Source of the DNA: Alphaproteobacteria bacterium
GTDB taxonomy: Bacteria; Pseudomonadota; Alphaproteobacteria; UBA8366
DNA: 62,529 nt
Assembly: GCA_028281325.1 (NCBI GenBank)
Contig: JANQKC010000040.1
Span: 1 to 62,529, forward strand
Reading direction: 5' to 3'
Both the position numbers and the translations under genes were made by a program. The notes below the pieces were generated by a model. That model worked only from the letters and a program-made list of their open reading frames with translations. It made no database searches and was not told where the DNA came from. Shown here one piece after another: positions 27,187 to 37,045 of this stretch. The number at the start of each line of letters is the position of its first letter. The stretch's first letter is position 1.

Positions 27187-27789
27187 ATGACCGACGATGA
27201 TGCGGAAATTCTCGACCGATCGACACTGTACAGCGGGTTCTTCGAGATGGCCCTCTACACAGTGCGGCATCGCTTGTTCGCCGGCGGGACCAGCCCCGCC
27301 TTCACCCGCGAGATTTTCGTGCGCCCGCCGGTGGCGGCGGTCCTTCTCTACGATCCCGGCCGGGACCGCGTCGTGCAGATCGAGCAATTCCGCGCCGGGA
27401 AGCTCGCCTCCGGCCGGCCGAATCCCTGGATGATCGAGATCGTCGCGGGGATCATCGAACCCGGCGAAACGCCCGAAGAAATGGCCCGTCGCGAGGCCAT
27501 GGAGGAAGCCGGCTGCACGATTTTGGACCTCGAACCGATCGTCAAGTTCTACCCGAGTCCCGGCGGATGCTCCGAATTCGTCCATATGTTCTGCGGACGG
27601 GTGGACAGCGATGGAATCGGCGGGATTCACGGCCTCGATGACGAGCAGGAAGATATCCGCGTCTTCGTCGAGTCGAGCGATACGGCGCTGACGCGGCTCG
27701 CCAACGGCGAAATCGAAAGTTCCATCGCGATCATCGGCCTGCAATGGCTGGCCTTGAATCGCGACCGGCTGCGAGAGCGCTGGACTTGA
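27187..27789 (+). CDS. NUDIX hydrolase, ADP-ribose pyrophosphatase-like
   Basis: A 200-residue NUDIX enzyme. The Nudix box runs from G88 to C110 (G-x5-E-x7-RE-x-EE-x-G) with REAMEEAGC. The preceding IEQFRAG and following YPSPGGCSEF are typical of the NudF/ADP-ribose diphosphatase branch. It hydrolyses nucleoside diphosphate sugars to nucleotide plus sugar phosphate. It lies 78 bases upstream of cysK on the same strand. Start ATG 27187. Confidence 0.9.
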   Translation: MTDDDAEILDRSTLYSGFFEMALYTVRHRLFAGGTSPAFTREIFVRPPVAAVLLYDPGRDRVVQIEQFRAGKLASGRPNPWMIEIVAGIIEPGETPEEMARREAMEEAGCTILDLEPIVKFYPSPGGCSEFVHMFCGRVDSDGIGGIHGLDDEQEDIRVFVESSDTALTRLANGEIESSIAIIGLQWLALNRDRLRERWT

Positions 27790-27867
27790 CGCTTCGGCCG
27801 CCTTTGGCTCTTGATAAGCACAGCCGTATGACTAGCTCTAAGACTAAACCACATAAATCATTGGGGA

Positions 27868-28884
27868 ATGCGCCGAATCATGCAGATTCGTGAGGACTTT
27901 ACCGACACGGTCGGAAACACGCCGCTCATCAAACTCAAGAAGGCGTCGGAACTGACCGGATGCACGATCCTCGGCAAGGCCGAATTCCTCAATCCGGGCG
28001 GGTCGGTCAAGGACCGCGCGGCGAAATACATCATCCTCGACGCCGAGGAACGCGGCGACCTGAAACCCGGCGGCGTGATCGTCGAAGGCACCGCCGGCAA
28101 CACCGGCATCGGGTTGGCGTTGGTCGGCAATTCCCGGGGATACCGCACTGTCATCGTTATTCCCGAGACGCAAAGCGACGAAAAGAAGGACATGCTCCGC
28201 CTCTGCGGCGTTGAGCTTCGCGAAGTGCCCGCCGTGCCCTTCAAGGACCCGGAAAACTACGTCAAGGTGTCCGAACGGCTCGCCAAGGAGTTGGCGGAAA
28301 CCGAATCGAACGGCGTGCTTTACGCCAACCAGTGGGACAACACGTCGAACCGCAACGCGCATGTGCGGTCGACCGGCCCGGAGATCTGGGACCAGACCGA
28401 CGGCACGGTCGACGGGTTCACCTGCGCCATCGGCACCGGCGGCACCATTGCCGGCACCAGCGAGTTCTTGAAAAGCAAGAACAAGGATATCCGCACGGCA
28501 GTCGCCGATCCGATGGGGTCCGCGATGTACGAGTATTTCAAGAACGGCGCCCTTAAATCCGACGGGAACTCGATCACCGAAGGAATCGGCCAAGGCCGCA
28601 TCACCGGCAACATCGACGGCGCGATGATCGACGACGCCTATCAGATCCACGACCGGAACGCCCTCCCCTTGATCTTCGATCTCCTGAAGGAGGAAGGCAT
28701 CTGCCTTGGCGGTTCCAGCGGGATCAACGTTGCCGGGGCAATCCGGATGGCGCAGGATCTCGGTCCTGGGCATACGATCGTCACTATTCTCTGCGACTAC
28801 GGGACGCGGTATATGTCGAAACTCTTCAATCCGGCCTTCCTGCGCGAAAAGGAACTGCCGGTACCCGACTGGTTGGACCGATGA
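27868..28884 (+). CDS. cysK: Cysteine synthase A
   Basis: A 338-residue fold-type II PLP enzyme making cysteine from O-acetylserine and sulfide. K48 in LNPGGSVKDRA is the Schiff-base lysine, and EGTAGNTG supplies the phosphate/substrate loop (TSGNT in the commonest CysK form; here TAGNT). It is slightly longer than enterobacterial CysK. The first four residues may be excluded by starting at ATG 27880, which gives the usual N-terminus. Its stop overlaps the start of the AlaX-type gene by 4 bp (ATGA), so the two are translationally coupled. Confidence 0.9.
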   Translation: MRRIMQIREDFTDTVGNTPLIKLKKASELTGCTILGKAEFLNPGGSVKDRAAKYIILDAEERGDLKPGGVIVEGTAGNTGIGLALVGNSRGYRTVIVIPETQSDEKKDMLRLCGVELREVPAVPFKDPENYVKVSERLAKELAETESNGVLYANQWDNTSNRNAHVRSTGPEIWDQTDGTVDGFTCAIGTGGTIAGTSEFLKSKNKDIRTAVADPMGSAMYEYFKNGALKSDGNSITEGIGQGRITGNIDGAMIDDAYQIHDRNALPLIFDLLKEEGICLGGSSGINVAGAIRMAQDLGPGHTIVTILCDYGTRYMSKLFNPAFLREKELPVPDWLDR

Positions 28885-29600
28885 GCCTTACCGAAGAACT
28901 GTTCCGCGACGACGCCTACCTCAAGGCGTGCGATGCGACGGTCGTTTCCATCAACGACCTCGGCGGCATCGTTCTCGACCGCACGGTCTTCTATCCGACC
29001 GGCGGCGGTCAGCCGGGCGACACCGGCCTGCTCAAAACCGGCGACGGCGCCGAAATCCGCATCGCGACCACCGTGAAAGGCGACGGCGACGAGAACGTCG
29101 TGCATGTCCCCGACGCGGATCAACCGACGCTGCGGCCCGGCGACACGGTCACCGCCGCCATCGATTGGGACCGGCGCTACACGCATATGCGCATGCATAC
29201 CGGCCTTCATCTCCTTTGTGCGATGGTGCCCCACGGCGTGACCGGCGGCCGGATCGGCGAAAATAAGAGCAGCCTGGATTTCGATATCGGCGACGCCACG
29301 CTCGACAAAGACGCGATCACCGAGGGCTTGAACCGGCTGGTCGACGAGGATCATCCGGTATCGCCCCGCTGGGTCAGCGATGCCGAACTCGACGCCCAGC
29401 CCGATCTGGTGCGCACGATGTCGGTGCAGCCGCCGCGCGGCAGCGGCCAGGTCCGGCTGTTGGATATTCCCAGCGTCGACCTGCAGCCCTGCGGCGGCAC
29501 GCATGTGGCGCAAACCGGCGAGATCGGCCCCCTTCGCGTCGCCAAGATCGAAAACAAAGGCAAGCGCAACCGGCGCGTCAACATCGTCTTCGCCGGGTAG
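28881..29600 (+). CDS. Alanyl-tRNA editing protein (AlaX type)
   Basis: A 239-residue stand-alone homolog of the AlaRS editing domain, which deacylates mischarged tRNA(Ala) such as Ser-tRNA(Ala). The zinc-site residues are present: H106 and H110 in MHTGLHLL, C204 and H208 in PCGGTHV. DRTVFYPTGGGQPGDTG is the usual N-terminal block, which makes this an AlaX-M/L-like form without the C-Ala domain. Translationally coupled to cysK by an ATGA overlap. Confidence 0.9.
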   Translation: MSLTEELFRDDAYLKACDATVVSINDLGGIVLDRTVFYPTGGGQPGDTGLLKTGDGAEIRIATTVKGDGDENVVHVPDADQPTLRPGDTVTAAIDWDRRYTHMRMHTGLHLLCAMVPHGVTGGRIGENKSSLDFDIGDATLDKDAITEGLNRLVDEDHPVSPRWVSDAELDAQPDLVRTMSVQPPRGSGQVRLLDIPSVDLQPCGGTHVAQTGEIGPLRVAKIENKGKRNRRVNIVFAG

Positions 29601-29659
29601 CGACACCCCGCAATGATTTAATGATTGAAAAGCGTCTAACGGTTCGGAACACTTACGAT

Positions 29660-30784
29660 ATGCGACACCCTCTCATTTTCGCCGTTATCCTTTTCATGCT
29701 GGTCAATCCTGTGCAAGCGGGGTTCGACGAAGGCGAAGCGGCCTACAAACAGCAAGACTATGCGACCGCCCTGCGCGAGTTTCGCGCGGCCGCCTTGGAA
29801 GGCGATGCGCGGGCGCAATGGCGACTCGGGTTCATGCATCGGTACGGCAAGGGCGCCGTCCAGGATTATACCGAGGCGACCAAGTGGTACCGCAAAGCGG
29901 CGGAGCAAGGTTATAGACCCGCGATGTCGGGCTTGGCCGCGAGCTACTACAAGGGCACCGGTATCGAGCGCGACTATGCCAAGGCCGCGTTCTGGTACCG
30001 CAAACTGGTCGATATCGGCGACAAGTATGCCGCCATCGACCTGGGCAAGCTGTATGTCAGCGGGCAAGGCGTGAAACGCGACTACGCCGAAGCGATGAAA
30101 CTCTTCAAATCCGCGGCCGAAAAGGGGTCGAGCGTCGCGGACTACCGGATCGGCGACCTATACAGCAAAGGACATGGCGTCAAACGAGATGACGCGGAGG
30201 CCGCCGTTTGGTTCCGGAAAGCCGCCGACAAGGGATATTCCGTGGCCGAGTTCAAGATGGGCCAGATTTCGAGCGAGGGCCTCGGCGTTCCCAAGAGCGA
30301 CGCCGTCGCCGCCAAATGGTTCCTCAAAGCCGCCAAGAAGAACATCACCGCCGCGCAGTTCAATCTCGGCCTGTTTTACGGCAAGGGCCGCGGGGTCAAA
30401 CAGGATTACAAGAAGTCGCTCTACTGGTATCGCAAGGCGGCGCTCCGCGGCGACACCAAGGCGCAACTCAATCTTGGGGTGATCTATTCGGACGGCCGGG
30501 GAGTCGCGCCCGATCCCAAAGAAGCGGTGAAATGGTACCGCAAGGCCGCCGAAAAGGGGGTTGCCGAAGCGCAGTTCAACCTCGGCCTGGCCCAATACAA
30601 GGGCCGCGGGGCGGCGCAAGACTTCGTGGAAGCGCATAAATGGTGGAATCTGGTCGCCACCAATGCGGAAACGAAGCAGCTCCGCAACAAAGGGGCCAAG
30701 AACCGCCGGATTATCGAACGCAAGATGTCACGCGATCAAATCGCCACCGCCCAGCGGCTCGCCCGCGAGTGGAAGCCGCAGTAA
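29660..30784 (+). CDS. Exported SEL1-repeat protein
   Basis: A 374-residue protein with a signal peptide (MRHPLIFAVILFMLVNPVQA), a TPR-like first helix pair, and about eight consecutive 36-residue SEL1-like repeats. These have consensus A-x-x-x-LG-x-x-Y-x-x-G-x-G-V-x-x-D-Y-x-x-A-x-x-WYRKAA and run to about residue 345. SEL1 arrays are protein-interaction scaffolds. The ATG at 29660 is chosen over an upstream codon at 29621 since it begins the signal peptide. Likely periplasmic; partner unknown. Confidence 0.85.
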   Translation: MRHPLIFAVILFMLVNPVQAGFDEGEAAYKQQDYATALREFRAAALEGDARAQWRLGFMHRYGKGAVQDYTEATKWYRKAAEQGYRPAMSGLAASYYKGTGIERDYAKAAFWYRKLVDIGDKYAAIDLGKLYVSGQGVKRDYAEAMKLFKSAAEKGSSVADYRIGDLYSKGHGVKRDDAEAAVWFRKAADKGYSVAEFKMGQISSEGLGVPKSDAVAAKWFLKAAKKNITAAQFNLGLFYGKGRGVKQDYKKSLYWYRKAALRGDTKAQLNLGVIYSDGRGVAPDPKEAVKWYRKAAEKGVAEAQFNLGLAQYKGRGAAQDFVEAHKWWNLVATNAETKQLRNKGAKNRRIIERKMSRDQIATAQRLAREWKPQ

Positions 30785-30799
30785 CGGCGGCGATCCGGC

Positions 30800-31591
30800 T
30801 CAGTAATTCACCGACAATCCCGACCCGCCGTCCACGGCGATGCACTGACCGGTGACCAAATTCGCCATCGGCGAGCAGAAAAACAGCGCCGCCGACGCGA
30901 TATCCTTGGGCTGTATGAATTTGCCCATGGGAATCTCGCCGGCCATCTCGGTCTTCATCGTGTCGATATCGACATTCGCATCCGACGCCCGTCGCGCTAC
31001 GCCGGCCATCAGCCGTTCCGTCGCCGTCGCCCCCGGGTGGATGCAATTGACCGTAACGTTGTCGACGGCGACCTGATAGGAAAGCTGCTTCGTGAAATTC
31101 GCTACGCCGGCGTTGACGATGCCGTTCGTGACGCGCAGCGGGGCCACGATGCGCGCCGTCATCCCGCCGATATTGACGATGCGCCCGCCGCCCTGTTTCC
31201 GCATGAACGGCAACACTTCGCGCGCGCAACGGATATAGGCCATCAGCTTGACGTCAATGTGATACCGCCAGTGATCGTCGGTCTGCTCGTTGAACGGCGC
31301 ATGCAGCGACGTGACGGCATTGTTGATCAGGATATCCGCGCGCCCGGCCGCCGAGGTCGCGTCCCGCACGAAGGTCTCGATATCCTCAAGGCGGCTCACA
31401 TCCGCTTCGAACGGCCACGCTTGCACGCCATGCGCACGAATCGCGTCGGCGGTCTCATCCAGCGTTTCCCGCGTGCGGCCGCAGAACGCGATGTTGACGC
31501 CCTGCTCCGCCAACATCAGACCGATTGCCCGACCGATCCCCCGGCTTCCGCCGGTAATCAGCGCCACCCGATCCCGCAACCCGAAATCCAT
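30800..31591 (-). CDS. SDR-fold protein lacking the usual catalytic tetrad
   Basis: A 263-residue Rossmann protein of the classical SDR family. The cofactor motif TGGSRGIG (13-20), ADV at 63-65 and ILINNAV (87-93) are intact, and the C-terminal VDGGSG is normal. Yet the tetrad Asn-Ser-Tyr-Lys reads Lys115, Gly142/143, Asn156 and Asn160 (RVTNGIVNAGVANFTK where YxxxK is expected). The protein may therefore bind NAD(P) without oxidoreductase chemistry, or use another mechanism. ATG 31591 follows GGAGG at seven bases; the long upstream open frame is not used. Convergent with the SEL1 gene. Confidence 0.8.
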   Translation of the reverse strand: MDFGLRDRVALITGGSRGIGRAIGLMLAEQGVNIAFCGRTRETLDETADAIRAHGVQAWPFEADVSRLEDIETFVRDATSAAGRADILINNAVTSLHAPFNEQTDDHWRYHIDVKLMAYIRCAREVLPFMRKQGGGRIVNIGGMTARIVAPLRVTNGIVNAGVANFTKQLSYQVAVDNVTVNCIHPGATATERLMAGVARRASDANVDIDTMKTEMAGEIPMGKFIQPKDIASAALFFCSPMANLVTGQCIAVDGGSGLSVNY

Positions 31592-31762
31592 GCCCGTTCC
31601 TCCGATTACTGTGACTGGCCCGGGCATCCCGTGCCATGAGATGCCCAAGCATTGGTATAGGGTCCGCCGTTCCGATTGGCAAAAAACACGAATTTCGAAC
31701 CGGATTGAATCGGTTGCGTGACGGTCGCAGCGTTCGGTGCTAACCATCGGCGGCGAACAACA

Positions 31763-32632
31763 ATGTCGGATGGGTGGATCGCGATGGAAGCGACGGTCTT
31801 CATCATTGTCTTGGTTGCCGCCTTCTTCCATGCGACGTGGAACGCGTTTATCAAGATCGACGGCAACCGTGTGATCTTCATGGCGTTGATGCTGGCGTTC
31901 GGCGGTTCGGCGGCACTGATCTCGACCGTGTTCCTGCCGCTCCCCCATCCCGAAAGCTGGCCGTATATTGCGATCTCGGTGCTCGTTCATCAGGGGTATT
32001 TGATCTTCCTCCTGCTGTCTTACCGGTTCGGCGACCTCAGCCATGTATACCCGCTGGCCAGGGGATCGGCGCCGCTGATCGTCGCGCTCCTTTCAATTAC
32101 TCTGATCGGCGAAGAACTGAGCCACCATTCGCTCATCGCGATTGCCTTGATGGGCGTCGGGATCATGAGTCTTTCCTTCACCCGCAGCGCACAGAACCTG
32201 CGGAATCCGGTCGCGGTCTTCTTTGCGCTCGGTACCGGACTTTTCATCGCGAGCTATACCCTGATAGATGGCGTCGGCGCGCGCCTCGCCGGAAACCCCC
32301 ACAGTTATTCCGCCTGGATGCTTGGATTGGAATGGATTCCGTTCGCCGTCTATGTGTTCTTGCGGCAACGGCGGAACCTGAGGCCGCATTTGGTCAAGAT
32401 GTGGAAACCGGCGGCGTTGATCGGTCTGTTGTGTCTGGCTGCCTATTGGGCGGTCATCTGGGCCATGACGGTCGCCCCGATCGCCCTCGTGGCCGCGCTT
32501 CGGGAAACGAGCATCGTCTTCGTCCTCGTCCTTGGCGTCGTATTCCTCAAGGAACGGCTCAGTCTGGTCAAACTCGCGGCAACGTTCACGACATTGGTCG
32601 GAACGATCCTGATCAAATTGGGCCGGACCTAG
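31763..32632 (+). CDS. DMT-superfamily (EamA-type) transporter
   Basis: A 289-residue inner-membrane protein with ten predicted helices in two EamA halves. Features include FFHATWNAFIK in helix 1, LSYRFGDLSHVYPLARG in the first half, the equivalent ALRETSIVFVLVLGVVFLKERL near the end, and VGTILIKLG as the last helix. The family exports amino acids, amines or metabolites. ATG 31763 is taken; ATG 31784 is also possible. It is divergent from the SDR gene with a 171-base gap. Confidence 0.85.
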   Translation: MSDGWIAMEATVFIIVLVAAFFHATWNAFIKIDGNRVIFMALMLAFGGSAALISTVFLPLPHPESWPYIAISVLVHQGYLIFLLLSYRFGDLSHVYPLARGSAPLIVALLSITLIGEELSHHSLIAIALMGVGIMSLSFTRSAQNLRNPVAVFFALGTGLFIASYTLIDGVGARLAGNPHSYSAWMLGLEWIPFAVYVFLRQRRNLRPHLVKMWKPAALIGLLCLAAYWAVIWAMTVAPIALVAALRETSIVFVLVLGVVFLKERLSLVKLAATFTTLVGTILIKLGRT

Positions 32633-32974
32633 CCGATACCGGAGAGAACGAAACAATATTCAAATATACAAATTCAGAAGAAATATTGTCTTCCGTATTT
32701 CCAAACAAATTATGTTCTTATACTTCAGTCAAATTTAAATTAACTATAGGCTTTCCAGTTTTCTATCTTCACAGGAACATAATTACTATAAAAATACTCC
32801 ACCTTTATCTCGAATTCTATCGGAATGCCGGTGACGAACACGCGCCCCTGGCGCTCGCCGAAACGCCCCTAAAGACCGCGTTCACCCGGCAAAGAGACCG
32901 CCACGGTCATTCCGCCGTTTCCATCCGGTTAGCCCCTTGATAGGATTTCGGCCCCGTATCGGAAGGACCGCCTC
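32633..32974. other. Intergenic region with a strikingly AT-rich stretch
   Basis: From about 32650 to 32820 the sequence is far richer in A and T than anything around it (for example TATTCAAATATACAAATTC and AAATTTAAATTAACTATAG), then returns to GC-rich DNA before the sulfurtransferase. No open frame with a credible product, no clean inverted repeat and no RNA gene is seen. Confidence 0.5.
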
Positions 32975-33829
32975 ATGACCTATGCAAACCCGGACGCGCT
33001 CGTCAGCACGGACTGGCAGGCCGAACACTTGAACGACCCCACAATCCGTGTCGTCGACGGCTCGAGTTTCCTTCCGAACGTGCCGCGCGACGCGCAGGAG
33101 GAATACGCGCAGAAGCATATCCCCGGTGCGGTCTTGATCGATATCGAAGACGTCAAAGATCACAGTTCGGATTTGCCGCATATGCTGCCAACGCCGGACG
33201 ACTTCGCCGCCAAGGTCGGCGCGCTGGGCATCGGCAGCGAGCACATGGTCGTGGTCTATGACAGCCAGGGCGTCCGTACCTCGCCACGGGTCTGGTGGAT
33301 GTTTCGCGTGTTCGGCCACGACAACGTCGCCGTCCTCGACGGCGGCCTGCCGAAATGGGAAGCGGAGAACCGGCCCCTCGCCGCCGACGCGGAATCGCCG
33401 ACGCCGGCGTCTTTCAACGCGAGTTTCCGTCCCGAACTCGTGCGCAGCTTCGACCAGGTTGCCTCGGCCGTCGAAAGTCGCGACGAACAGATCGTCGACG
33501 CACGGCCCGCCGGCCGGTTCGCCGGCACCGACGCGGAACCGCGCCCCGGGATTCCCAGCGGTCACATGCCGGGGTCCTGCAGCATGCCGGTCGAAACGGT
33601 TGTCGATGCGGCAACGGGCACCGTCCTGCCCGCCGCGGCGATCAAGGCCAATTTCGACGCGAACGGCGTCGATATCGCGAAGCCGATCATCACGACCTGC
33701 GGGTCGGGCGTCGCGGCCTGCACGACATCGCTGGGCCTGTACCTGCTGGGTCACAAGAAGTCGGCGGTCTATGACGGCTCATGGAGCGATTGGGGCAGCC
33801 GTGCGGACACGCCGAAGAATACGCTCTAG
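32975..33829 (+). CDS. sseA: 3-Mercaptopyruvate sulfurtransferase (two-domain rhodanese)
   Basis: A 284-residue tandem rhodanese. The inactive N-terminal domain has the HIPGAVLIDIEDVKD block. The C-terminal domain carries the active C242 in TCGSGVAACT; the CGSGV loop marks mercaptopyruvate sulfurtransferase rather than thiosulfate sulfurtransferase (CRKGV). It transfers sulfane sulfur from 3-mercaptopyruvate to thiols or cyanide. Start ATG 32975. Followed 41 bases later by a GNAT gene on the same strand. Confidence 0.9.
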   Translation: MTYANPDALVSTDWQAEHLNDPTIRVVDGSSFLPNVPRDAQEEYAQKHIPGAVLIDIEDVKDHSSDLPHMLPTPDDFAAKVGALGIGSEHMVVVYDSQGVRTSPRVWWMFRVFGHDNVAVLDGGLPKWEAENRPLAADAESPTPASFNASFRPELVRSFDQVASAVESRDEQIVDARPAGRFAGTDAEPRPGIPSGHMPGSCSMPVETVVDAATGTVLPAAAIKANFDANGVDIAKPIITTCGSGVAACTTSLGLYLLGHKKSAVYDGSWSDWGSRADTPKNTL

Positions 33830-33870
33830 GCCCAAACGCCCTCTTAACCGCAACCGGCCGCATCAAACCC

Positions 33871-34464
33871 ATGCCCGCCACGAACGACCGATTGACCGTC
33901 ACGGTCACCCAGCTTGAGATGACGGCGCGACCGGCGCATCCGCCGGCCCCGGCCCCGATGCTGCCGCACCCGGTCGCGCTGATGCGGGTCCACGAACCGA
34001 CACCGTCCTACTACCGTTATCTTTACGATACGGTCGGGGAGCCGTGGCTCTGGTACGAACGGCGGCAGCTCGATCCCGAAGCGCTCAGAGAGATCATACA
34101 AGACGAACGGATCGCCGTTTACGTCCTCTCCTATGGCGGCGTTCCCGCCGGATTTGCCGAACTCGACACGCGCCCAGCAAACGCGGTGCGGCGGGATGAC
34201 ACGCTGCTCGCCTATTTCGGCCTCGTGCCCGATTTCATCGGGCGCGGATTGGGGCGGTTCTTCCTGACGTCGATCATCGACATTGCCTGGCAAGCGCCGA
34301 CCATAGAGCGCCTCGTCGTCCGCACCTGCACGCTGGATCATCCGGCGGCGCTGCCGCTCTACCAGAAATGCGGGTTCACGGCGACACGGCAGCAGACGAC
34401 GACGATCGTCGATCCGCGCAAAACCGGCTTGCTGCCGGCCGACGCGGGACCGGTCAAGGTCTGA
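33871..34464 (+). CDS. GNAT-family N-acetyltransferase
   Basis: A 197-residue acetyltransferase. The acetyl-CoA-binding motif is FGLVPDFIGRGLGRFFL (R/Q-x-x-G-x-G/A type), followed by VRTCTLDHPAALPLYQKCGF, the standard motif B with the terminal Tyr-x-x-x-GF. An N-terminal extension of ~35 residues is Pro-rich. Substrate unknown. ATG 33871 was chosen because an upstream in-frame codon would overlap the sulfurtransferase gene. Confidence 0.82.
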   Translation: MPATNDRLTVTVTQLEMTARPAHPPAPAPMLPHPVALMRVHEPTPSYYRYLYDTVGEPWLWYERRQLDPEALREIIQDERIAVYVLSYGGVPAGFAELDTRPANAVRRDDTLLAYFGLVPDFIGRGLGRFFLTSIIDIAWQAPTIERLVVRTCTLDHPAALPLYQKCGFTATRQQTTTIVDPRKTGLLPADAGPVKV

Positions 34465-34859
34465 GCCCCAGGCATAGGACGGATCGCCGCCCGTCGACGT
34501 CTCCAGAATGTCATGGGATAGAGTCCGCGGGACGCCAACGAGATACTCAACCGTAACGAGAAAAATCCGGCGGCAAACTCTATACATCCACCTATCGAGG
34601 AGCACTTGCAACTGCCGTTCGCCATCGTCGGCTTCGACGACCGGACCTGTTACTCACGGGTTGGAACAGCACCATCAGATTGGATGGAATAGTCAAATCG
34701 GCCGAATGAATAGCGAAGGAGACAGAACCGACACTGCGGCCGAGATGCTACCGAAGTCGGGTAACAACTCGGAAAAGGTTTTTGTTAACGTGATTTATAG
34801 GAATTCACCCTTATCAAGGCACGAATATCAAAACACTTCGTGACGACCGGGGGGTAGTT
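34465..34859. other. Intergenic region, 395 bp, upstream of MCP gene
   Basis: Holds the promoter of the chemotaxis receptor; GGGGGG at 34849-34854 serves as its ribosome site. A short open stretch at 34531-34692 (frame reading DANEILNRNEKNP... to a TAG) has protein-like composition but no start codon and may be a gene remnant or chance. Downstream of 34770 the DNA turns AT-rich, the likely promoter zone. Confidence 0.4.
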
Positions 34860-36941
34860 ATGTCGATTCGTTCAAAACTGATCAGCGTGAATCTGATTAC
34901 GGCAAGTGTGATTTTTGCGCTGATCGGGCTTGTTATGCTCCGCGAATGGAACGAGCTTCAGACTCTTAAGAAGGCTTCGGAGGCGGGCAACACGGTCAGC
35001 GCCCTCTCACGGGCGACGATCGAATTGTCGTTGGAGCGCTCGCTGGCTCAGGTTGCGCTCAACCTGGACGGCCCCATTTCCGGTCAGTTGCGCGGCATGC
35101 TGGACAAACAGCGGAATCTGTCGAACCGGCTGTTCGAAACGGCGCGCGGGCTTCTGTCCTCGTCAACGAACATCAAGGGCCACGCAACCTTCGATTCCGA
35201 ACTGAAAGACATCCTCGATCAAATCGCCGAACTGAGACAGAGCGTTGACCGGCAAGTCGGCATTCCCCTGAACGAGCGCTCGCCGGAATCGGTTGTTGAG
35301 CTTCCCAAAAAGATCAAAAGCCTCGTGTCGGCGCTCAACGATCTGTCATTCGATATACGCACCCTCATGCGCAACGCACCGCCCGAGATTTTGGCAACCG
35401 ACCTGATCACGCAGCAAGCCTGGGCGGTTCGTGAGTACGGCGGCCGCGAGAGAACGATCTTTGCAATCGCCACGGCGCGCAAACAGCCGATGTCGAACGA
35501 CGATCTGATCTACATGAACGCGAGTCACGGCCGCGCCACGCAAGCCTGGTCCCTGATCGAGCAGAATCATGACAATCCTCTGCTGTCGGAGGACGTCCGC
35601 ACGGCGATCCAAACCCTGGGCCGAACCTATTTCGTTGACTACAACGCATTGCGCAAGTCGTTGCTTGCGGCGGCGGACAGCGGCGCTTACCCGGTCGACT
35701 TCGGCGCACTTTTCGAACGGTCCGAGAACGCGCTGCAAACGGCAATAAGCCTGCTCAACAGCGCCGTCGACAGCAACGCCCAGAAGATCGACCAGGCGCT
35801 CGCAAGCGCGCAGACGCGCCTTTGGCTGGAGGCGGCCATCGGAGTCGTCGTGCTCGGCCTGCTCGTGGTATCGATGTGGTTCCTGGCCAGCAACATCGTC
35901 GGCGCTATTCGCACCATGACCGGCGCCATGGCCAAGCTCGCCGATGGCGATATGGGCATCGCCATTCCGGGCGAACAGCGTCGCGACGAAATCGGCGCGA
36001 TGGCCAAAGCGCTCGGCACGTTCAAGGAGAACGCGGTCGAACGCGCCCGGCTGGAGCAAACGAGGGAAAAAGCACAGGCCGCGGAGGCGGACAGGCAAAA
36101 GCATGTCGACGAGGCGGTAAAGAAGTTCGAAGGGGCTTCAACGGCCGCGCTCGATGCATTCATGCGCGCATCGGGCGAGCTTCAGGAAGCCGCCAATTCG
36201 TTGTCGAGCGACGCTCAAGGCGCGATCGAACAATCGGCGACCGTCACGCAGGCCGCCGAGGCGGCATCCGCGAACGTGCAGAGAGTGGCGAGCGCGGCCG
36301 AACAGCTAACGATGTCGATTCAAGCCATCACCGAACAGGTGAACGATGCCTCGTCCACGTCCGAACAGGCGGTATCGGAAGCCGAACAAAGCGGCGACCA
36401 GGTGCGTTCCCTCTCCCAGGCCGCGCAGAAGATCGGCGACGTGGTGTCCATGATCCAGGATATCGCGGAGCAGACAAATCTGCTCGCTCTCAACGCCACG
36501 ATCGAGGCCTCGCGCGCCGGCGAAGCCGGGAAAGGATTTGCCGTCGTGGCGTCCGAGGTTAAAGCCCTTGCCTCCCAGACCGGGCAGGCCACGGAGCAGA
36601 TTGCCGAGCAGGTCAAGGCGGTTCAGTCGGCGACGAACGGCACCGTCGAGTCCATCGACGCAATCGCGCAATCTATTCGTTCCGTAACCGATATCGCCAC
36701 GGCGGTAACCTCCTCGGTGGAGGAACAAGGCGCGGCAACCGGCGACATCGCCCGCAACGTCCAGCACGCCGCCGAAGGCACGACAGAGGTGTCGCAAACC
36801 ATCGTCGGCGTGAGCGATGCCGCCAAGGGGACGGGCAAGTCGGCGGAACTGGTTCTGTCGGCGTCGAACGAACTCGCGGCTCAATCCGAAAGGCTGCAAG
36901 GGAACATTACGGAGTTCTTGGAGGCCATTCGGGCCGCCTAA
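34860..36941 (+). CDS. Methyl-accepting chemotaxis protein
   Basis: A 693-residue receptor. TM1 spans about residues 8-27, a ~290-residue helical periplasmic domain follows, TM2 is at about 322-345, then a HAMP domain ([22 protein letters not shown]) and the cytoplasmic signalling domain. The CheA/CheW-contact tip reads [20 protein letters not shown] near residue 533. The ligand is not predictable; the periplasmic domain is helical-bundle-like rather than Cache. No CheR-docking pentapeptide is seen at the C-terminus (ending FLEAIRAA). Monocistronic, start ATG 34860. Confidence 0.93.
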   Translation: MSIRSKLISVNLITASVIFALIGLVMLREWNELQTLKKASEAGNTVSALSRATIELSLERSLAQVALNLDGPISGQLRGMLDKQRNLSNRLFETARGLLSSSTNIKGHATFDSELKDILDQIAELRQSVDRQVGIPLNERSPESVVELPKKIKSLVSALNDLSFDIRTLMRNAPPEILATDLITQQAWAVREYGGRERTIFAIATARKQPMSNDDLIYMNASHGRATQAWSLIEQNHDNPLLSEDVRTAIQTLGRTYFVDYNALRKSLLAAADSGAYPVDFGALFERSENALQTAISLLNSAVDSNAQKIDQALASAQTRLWLEAAIGVVVLGLLVVSMWFLASNIVGAIRTMTGAMAKLADGDMGIAIPGEQRRDEIGAMAKALGTFKENAVERARLEQTREKAQAAEADRQKHVDEAVKKFEGASTAALDAFMRASGELQEAANSLSSDAQGAIEQSATVTQAAEAASANVQRVASAAEQLTMSIQAITEQVNDASSTSEQAVSEAEQSGDQVRSLSQAAQKIGDVVSMIQDIAEQTNLLALNATIEASRAGEAGKGFAVVASEVKALASQTGQATEQIAEQVKAVQSATNGTVESIDAIAQSIRSVTDIATAVTSSVEEQGAATGDIARNVQHAAEGTTEVSQTIVGVSDAAKGTGKSAELVLSASNELAAQSERLQGNITEFLEAIRAA

Positions 36942-37045
36942 CGCGGCATCGGATCGGTGCGATTCGAAATGACGGCCGGAAAACGACAGCGCCGCCGTCA
37001 CGCCCACCGCCATCGTCCTCTGGATCGGGCAACCGCCCACAGGCC

